From contig DATLMR010000368.1 in assembly GCA_035537555.1 (NCBI GenBank), positions 1-8,910 on the forward strand: 8,910 nucleotides of DNA, in the 5' to 3' direction. Both the position numbers and the translations under genes were made by a program. This document shows, piece after piece, positions 5,893 to 8,910 of the stretch. Under the pieces are notes generated by a model, which was not told where the DNA came from, did not search any database, and was given only the letters and a program-made list of their open reading frames with translations. Numbering within the stretch: position 1 is the stretch's first letter; each line of letters starts with the position of its first letter. This stretch comes from DATLMR01 sp035537555. GTDB lineage: Bacteria; Acidobacteriota; Blastocatellia; UBA7656.

Positions 5893-7629
5893 ATGCAAGA
5901 GATCCTACACGCAAGAGGGGACGTTGGGCGCTCGACACACATGTTTGACGTAACCAGAGAACTGGTGTCGGCGGCGCTCATCCTTGCCGTTACCCTGATC
6001 GTCTACGGCCTGCTATTCAACAGAGAGACCACCCTCTCCTATTCTCTCGGCTACAACCTCTACGGGGCGGAGCGGGTCCTCGAAGGCGAAGTACCCTACA
6101 GAGATTTTCACACGCTCTACCCTCCGGCGACGGTCTACGTGAACGCGGCCCTTTTCAAGCTGTTCGGCACGTCACTTTATGTCGCCCTGCTGGGCGTCTT
6201 CATCTTCAAATCGCTCACGACGCTCGGCCTTTACCTCTGCGCGCGGCGCCTGATGCCGGCCGGCTGGGCCGCCGCCGCGGCCCTGTCGACGCTCGTCTGG
6301 CTACGGCCGAACGGGCCGTTCAAGGCCGTGCCTATGCATTATGGCGCTCTCTTTCTCTCATTTTCGCTTCTGCTCCTGCTCGCTTACGCGAAACGGCAAA
6401 GAGTCGCCTATATCTTCGGAGCCGGCGTCTCGCTCGCCCTCGTCGCCCTCTTCAAGCACAACATCGGCGCTTACGCGCTCTTGGGCTCGCTCGCCATGGT
6501 TCTTCTTGAGCCCGGCCGGATGAGGTTCGGGATCTCCCCGAAGGCCGGAGGATTCAAGAGGGCTCTGGCCCTCCTTTCCGGCTTCGCGTTGCCGATCATT
6601 CCGGTGCTCGCCTACATCGAGGCGCAAGGGGCGCTGGCTCCCATGATCAGGTCGCTCCTTTTCGGCCCCGGAGAATTCTTGTTGAGCAGGCTGGCGGCGA
6701 CTCCTTCTCCCCTGATCCCCGGAGCGGGACTCGTGATCCTCGCCTGTTGCGCGCTCCTCGCGCGCGGGCTGCGCGGCAGGGGCAGGGCCTTACCGGCCCT
6801 GTTCTCCTCAGGCCTGGTTGCGCTCTCGGCCTTCGCCCTTCTCGCGAACCAGGCGGCAATCGATAAGATCATTTTCTATGCGCCGGTCTTCGTCCTCCTG
6901 GGCTGGCTTGCCGCCATCGTCTTTCGCGGCTTTCGCGATAAGGCGGCAGGACCGGGCCGCCTCGACGGCTTCGACTCCGGAGAGCTGATCGCCGTGGGAA
7001 CGGCCGCGGCAGCCGCTTTCATGGAATCGTTCCCCAGGTTCGCGCGCGAGCAGGCCATCGGCGCGATGCCCTTCGTCATCCTGTTGCTCGTCTACCTTCT
7101 CTACTCTTGCCGCGGGGCCCTGGCGAAATATCTTGGAGACATCCGGTCGGCGAGGCTCGCCGTCGTCATCCTCCCGCTGGCCCTCTTCCTAATGGGGGCG
7201 CGCCTGTTTTCGAGCATCTATTTTGAGAACGGCCTCCGATTGAGGAGCCCTTCCATGCTCACTATCGAGCGCGGGCGGGGCGTATATTTTCCCGAAGAGA
7301 AAGCGAGAGAGATCACAGGCGTAGTCGATTATATTCAGGCCCGGGTGCCCGGCGACGGGTATTTTTTCGCCCAATCCTACGCAGGCTCATCCTACCTCTT
7401 TCTGGCCGACAGGAAGAACCCTTCGGGCGCGCAGTTCTGGGGCGGCGTCGGCGTGAGCGACGCGGAACGCGCTCAGACGCTGGCCTCTCTCGACGCCCGG
7501 CGGGTAGGATTGATCGTTACGAGCGAAAAGGATCTCGCGGCCGAAACGTATGGGCCGATGCGTGACTTTATAAACGAGAACTTTAAATCCCGCCGCAGCT
7601 TCGGCGAAGTGCTGGTCCTGGAGCGGTGA
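5893..7629 (+). CDS. GT39-like GT-C membrane glycosyltransferase
   Basis: This 578-residue multi-pass protein has a first helix at about residues 23-42. An outer loop follows, carrying AERVLEGEVPYRDFHTLYPP (59-78). This GEVPYRDF plus YPP pattern is standard for GT-C proteins of the ArnT/PMT-like group (PF13231 and relatives), where acidic residues of the first loop take part in catalysis. Further helices fall near 95-118, 152-166, 172-187, 192-205, 224-241, 275-291, 303-318, 327-345, 365-377, 391-405 and 421-440. The last 130 residues or so are soluble, with VVDYIQARVPGDGYFF, YLFLADRKNPSGA and GLIVTSEKDL, probably an outer-face alpha/beta domain. It would use a polyprenyl-phosphate sugar, plausibly the product of the GT2 enzyme encoded two genes upstream. 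The start is uncertain: ATG 5893 has only a weak purine-rich region ahead, and ATG 5941 (residue 17) would also leave the first helix intact. The exact family and acceptor are unknown. Confidence 0.82.
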   Translation: MQEILHARGDVGRSTHMFDVTRELVSAALILAVTLIVYGLLFNRETTLSYSLGYNLYGAERVLEGEVPYRDFHTLYPPATVYVNAALFKLFGTSLYVALLGVFIFKSLTTLGLYLCARRLMPAGWAAAAALSTLVWLRPNGPFKAVPMHYGALFLSFSLLLLLAYAKRQRVAYIFGAGVSLALVALFKHNIGAYALLGSLAMVLLEPGRMRFGISPKAGGFKRALALLSGFALPIIPVLAYIEAQGALAPMIRSLLFGPGEFLLSRLAATPSPLIPGAGLVILACCALLARGLRGRGRALPALFSSGLVALSAFALLANQAAIDKIIFYAPVFVLLGWLAAIVFRGFRDKAAGPGRLDGFDSGELIAVGTAAAAAFMESFPRFAREQAIGAMPFVILLLVYLLYSCRGALAKYLGDIRSARLAVVILPLALFLMGARLFSSIYFENGLRLRSPSMLTIERGRGVYFPEEKAREITGVVDYIQARVPGDGYFFAQSYAGSSYLFLADRKNPSGAQFWGGVGVSDAERAQTLASLDARRVGLIVTSEKDLAAETYGPMRDFINENFKSRRSFGEVLVLER

Positions 7630-7668
7630 AGAGAGGGGCTCTTTCCCGGGCACGGTGGGAGAAGACCG

Positions 7669-7674
7669 AAAGGA
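7669..7674 (+). promoter_or_regulatory. Ribosome binding site of PDE2
   Basis: AAAGGA ends seven bases before the ATG at 7682 and is one of the clearest Shine-Dalgarno sites in the window. It fixes the PDE2 start, which also places the first beta strand and GLDC motif at the expected distance from the N-terminus. Confidence 0.65.
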
Positions 7675-7681
7675 AGCATTC

Positions 7682-8910
7682 ATGAAGAAACGAGTGATGG
7701 TCATCGGGCTTGACTGCGCGACCCCGCAGCTTGTCTTCGAGCGATGGCGCGATGACCTGCCGAACCTCAGGTCGCTGATAGAAGCAGGGATATGGGGCAA
7801 GCTTAGGTCGAGCGACCCTCCGATAACGGTGCCGGCCTGGATGTCGATGATGACCTCGAAGGACCCCGGGCGGCTCGGGTTTTACGGCCTGCGGAATCGC
7901 GTGGATTATTCCTATGAAAAGATGGCGACCGCAAACTCCACGTTCGTCAAGGAGCCGACCGTATGGGACATTCTCTCCGAGCGCGGAAAGAGAGTGATCC
8001 TCATCGGCGTGCCGCAAACCTATCCGCCCAAGCCAGTCAACGGAGAGATGGTGACCTGTTTTCTCACCCCTTCGACAGACAAGCAGTTCACCTATCCCGC
8101 GAGCTTCAAGGAAGAGGTACAGCGCGTTACCGGCGGCTATATTCTCGACGCGGTCGGATTCAGAGTCGACGAAGAAGAGAAGGACCGCGTGCTGAAGACC
8201 ATCTACGAGATGACGGAAAAACGCTTCAGGCTCGCCAGGCACATGGTCGAGACGCGGGCCGACTGGGACTTCTTCATGATGGTCGAGATGGGGCCCGATC
8301 GCATCCACCACATGTTCTGGAAGTATACCGACCCGGAACATCCCAAGTACGTCCCCGGCAACAAGTACGAAGAGTCGATCCATGACTACTATAAATTCGT
8401 CGACGCGCAGATCGGAGACCTCCTCGCGAAGGCGGGCGAAGAGACGGCCATACTCGTCGTTTCGGACCACGGCGCGAGGGGCATGGTCGGAGGGATCTGC
8501 TTCAACGAATGGCTGATACGCGAGGGCTATCTCGTGCTGAAGAACCGGCCGGAGAAGCCTGTCCCCGTCGAACAGTGCGACGTGGATTGGAGCCGTACCC
8601 GCGCCTGGGGCTCGGGCGGCTACTATGCCCGGCTGATGATAAACGTCAAAGGCCGGGAGCCGCTGGGAATCGTCGAGCCCGGAGAAGAGTATGAGCGCGT
8701 GCGCACGGAGCTGGTCGAAAAGCTCGCCGCCCTTCGCGACCACAACGGCGAACTCATGCACACGTTCGCCGTGCGGCCGGAGGACGTGTACCGGGAGGTG
8801 CGCGGGGTGCCGCCCGACCTCTTCGTCTATTTTGGGAACCTCTCCTGGCGCAGCGTCGGCAGCGTTTGGCCTTCGGAACCCGACTCGGTCTACACGTTCG
8901 AGAACGACAC
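7682..8910 (+). CDS. Second alkaline-phosphatase-superfamily phosphodiesterase (PF01663), PDE2, 3' end outside window
   Basis: Translation from ATG 7682 is open for 409 codons to the window edge. It begins MKKRVMVIGLDCATPQLVF. Catalytic residues match PDE1 and NPP enzymes: D11, T49 in DPPITVPAWMSMM, D206 and H210 in GPDRIHH, and D262 and H263 in SDHGARG. The last metal histidine should lie just beyond the edge, because the final residues YTFEND match the segment that in relatives leads into it. There is no signal peptide or membrane helix, so it should be cytosolic. It aligns with PDE1 through much of its length, for example CFNEWLIREGYLVLK against PDE1 CFNVWLINEGLLVLK, and NVKGREPLGIVEPG against NLKGRETHGIVEPG. 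It lacks the roughly 47-residue basic insertion and has cysteine in place of glycine after D11. The gene follows the GT39-like gene by 52 bases and has a good ribosome binding site. Its substrate is unknown. The long opposite-strand frame over it is a codon-bias shadow. Confidence 0.9.
   Translation, partial: MKKRVMVIGLDCATPQLVFERWRDDLPNLRSLIEAGIWGKLRSSDPPITVPAWMSMMTSKDPGRLGFYGLRNRVDYSYEKMATANSTFVKEPTVWDILSERGKRVILIGVPQTYPPKPVNGEMVTCFLTPSTDKQFTYPASFKEEVQRVTGGYILDAVGFRVDEEEKDRVLKTIYEMTEKRFRLARHMVETRADWDFFMMVEMGPDRIHHMFWKYTDPEHPKYVPGNKYEESIHDYYKFVDAQIGDLLAKAGEETAILVVSDHGARGMVGGICFNEWLIREGYLVLKNRPEKPVPVEQCDVDWSRTRAWGSGGYYARLMINVKGREPLGIVEPGEEYERVRTELVEKLAALRDHNGELMHTFAVRPEDVYREVRGVPPDLFVYFGNLSWRSVGSVWPSEPDSVYTFEND

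Noticed and set aside
7629..7656. AAGAG/CTCTT hairpin after the GT-C gene
   Set aside because: Five-base stem followed by only a short T-run and then C-rich sequence, which is too weak to call a terminator.
7583..8761. 392-codon reading frame on the minus strand, which looks like the gene in this region
   Set aside because: It is antisense to PDE2, whose + strand translation has clear catalytic motifs and a good ribosome binding site. The minus-strand product has low-complexity composition and no recognisable domain.

Overview
The window is a GC-rich (roughly 60% by eye), densely coding stretch in which all seven recognisable genes lie on the + strand. Every gap between genes is about 110 bases or less, and I see no RNA genes, mobile elements or CRISPR arrays. 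The content is typical of an accessory or semi-conserved surface-glycan (O-antigen, capsule or exopolysaccharide-like) locus. The combination of families, good Shine-Dalgarno sites at some genes and frequent ATA isoleucine codons suggests an uncultured bacterium. It is possibly from a Desulfobacterota- or Acidobacteria-like group, but the sequence does not fix the taxon.

Layout: (1) 1-626, the C-terminal end of a YfhO-like GT-C membrane protein. (2) About 641-2170, a 14-helix polysaccharide flippase (Wzx/MATE-like) whose homologous N-terminus extends upstream of the first canonical start codon. (3) 2240-3919, a cytosolic alkaline-phosphatase-superfamily phosphodiesterase (PDE1), preceded by a good sigma70-type promoter that would give a nearly leaderless mRNA. 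(4) 4030-4758, a GT2 enzyme of the polyprenyl-phosphate sugar synthase (DPM1) type. (5) 4755-5819, a UPF0104/LPG_synthase_TM membrane protein overlapping gene 4 by ATGA. (6) 5893-7629, a GT39-like GT-C membrane glycosyltransferase with a soluble C-terminal domain. (7) 7682-end, a second alkaline-phosphatase-superfamily phosphodiesterase (PDE2), cut by the window edge and easily missed because a long antisense reading frame covers it.

Inferred joint role: the GT2 enzyme would load a sugar onto a polyprenyl phosphate on the cytosolic face. The UPF0104 partner may help move or use that lipid-linked sugar. The two GT-C proteins would consume lipid-linked sugars on the outer face, and the flippase would export a lipid-linked oligosaccharide. 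The two cytosolic phosphodiesterases have nearly complete NPP-type metal and nucleophile residues but no obvious place in a textbook Wzx pathway. They are the most interesting part of the window: a paired phosphodiesterase or phosphotransfer module inside a glycan locus, with unknown substrates.
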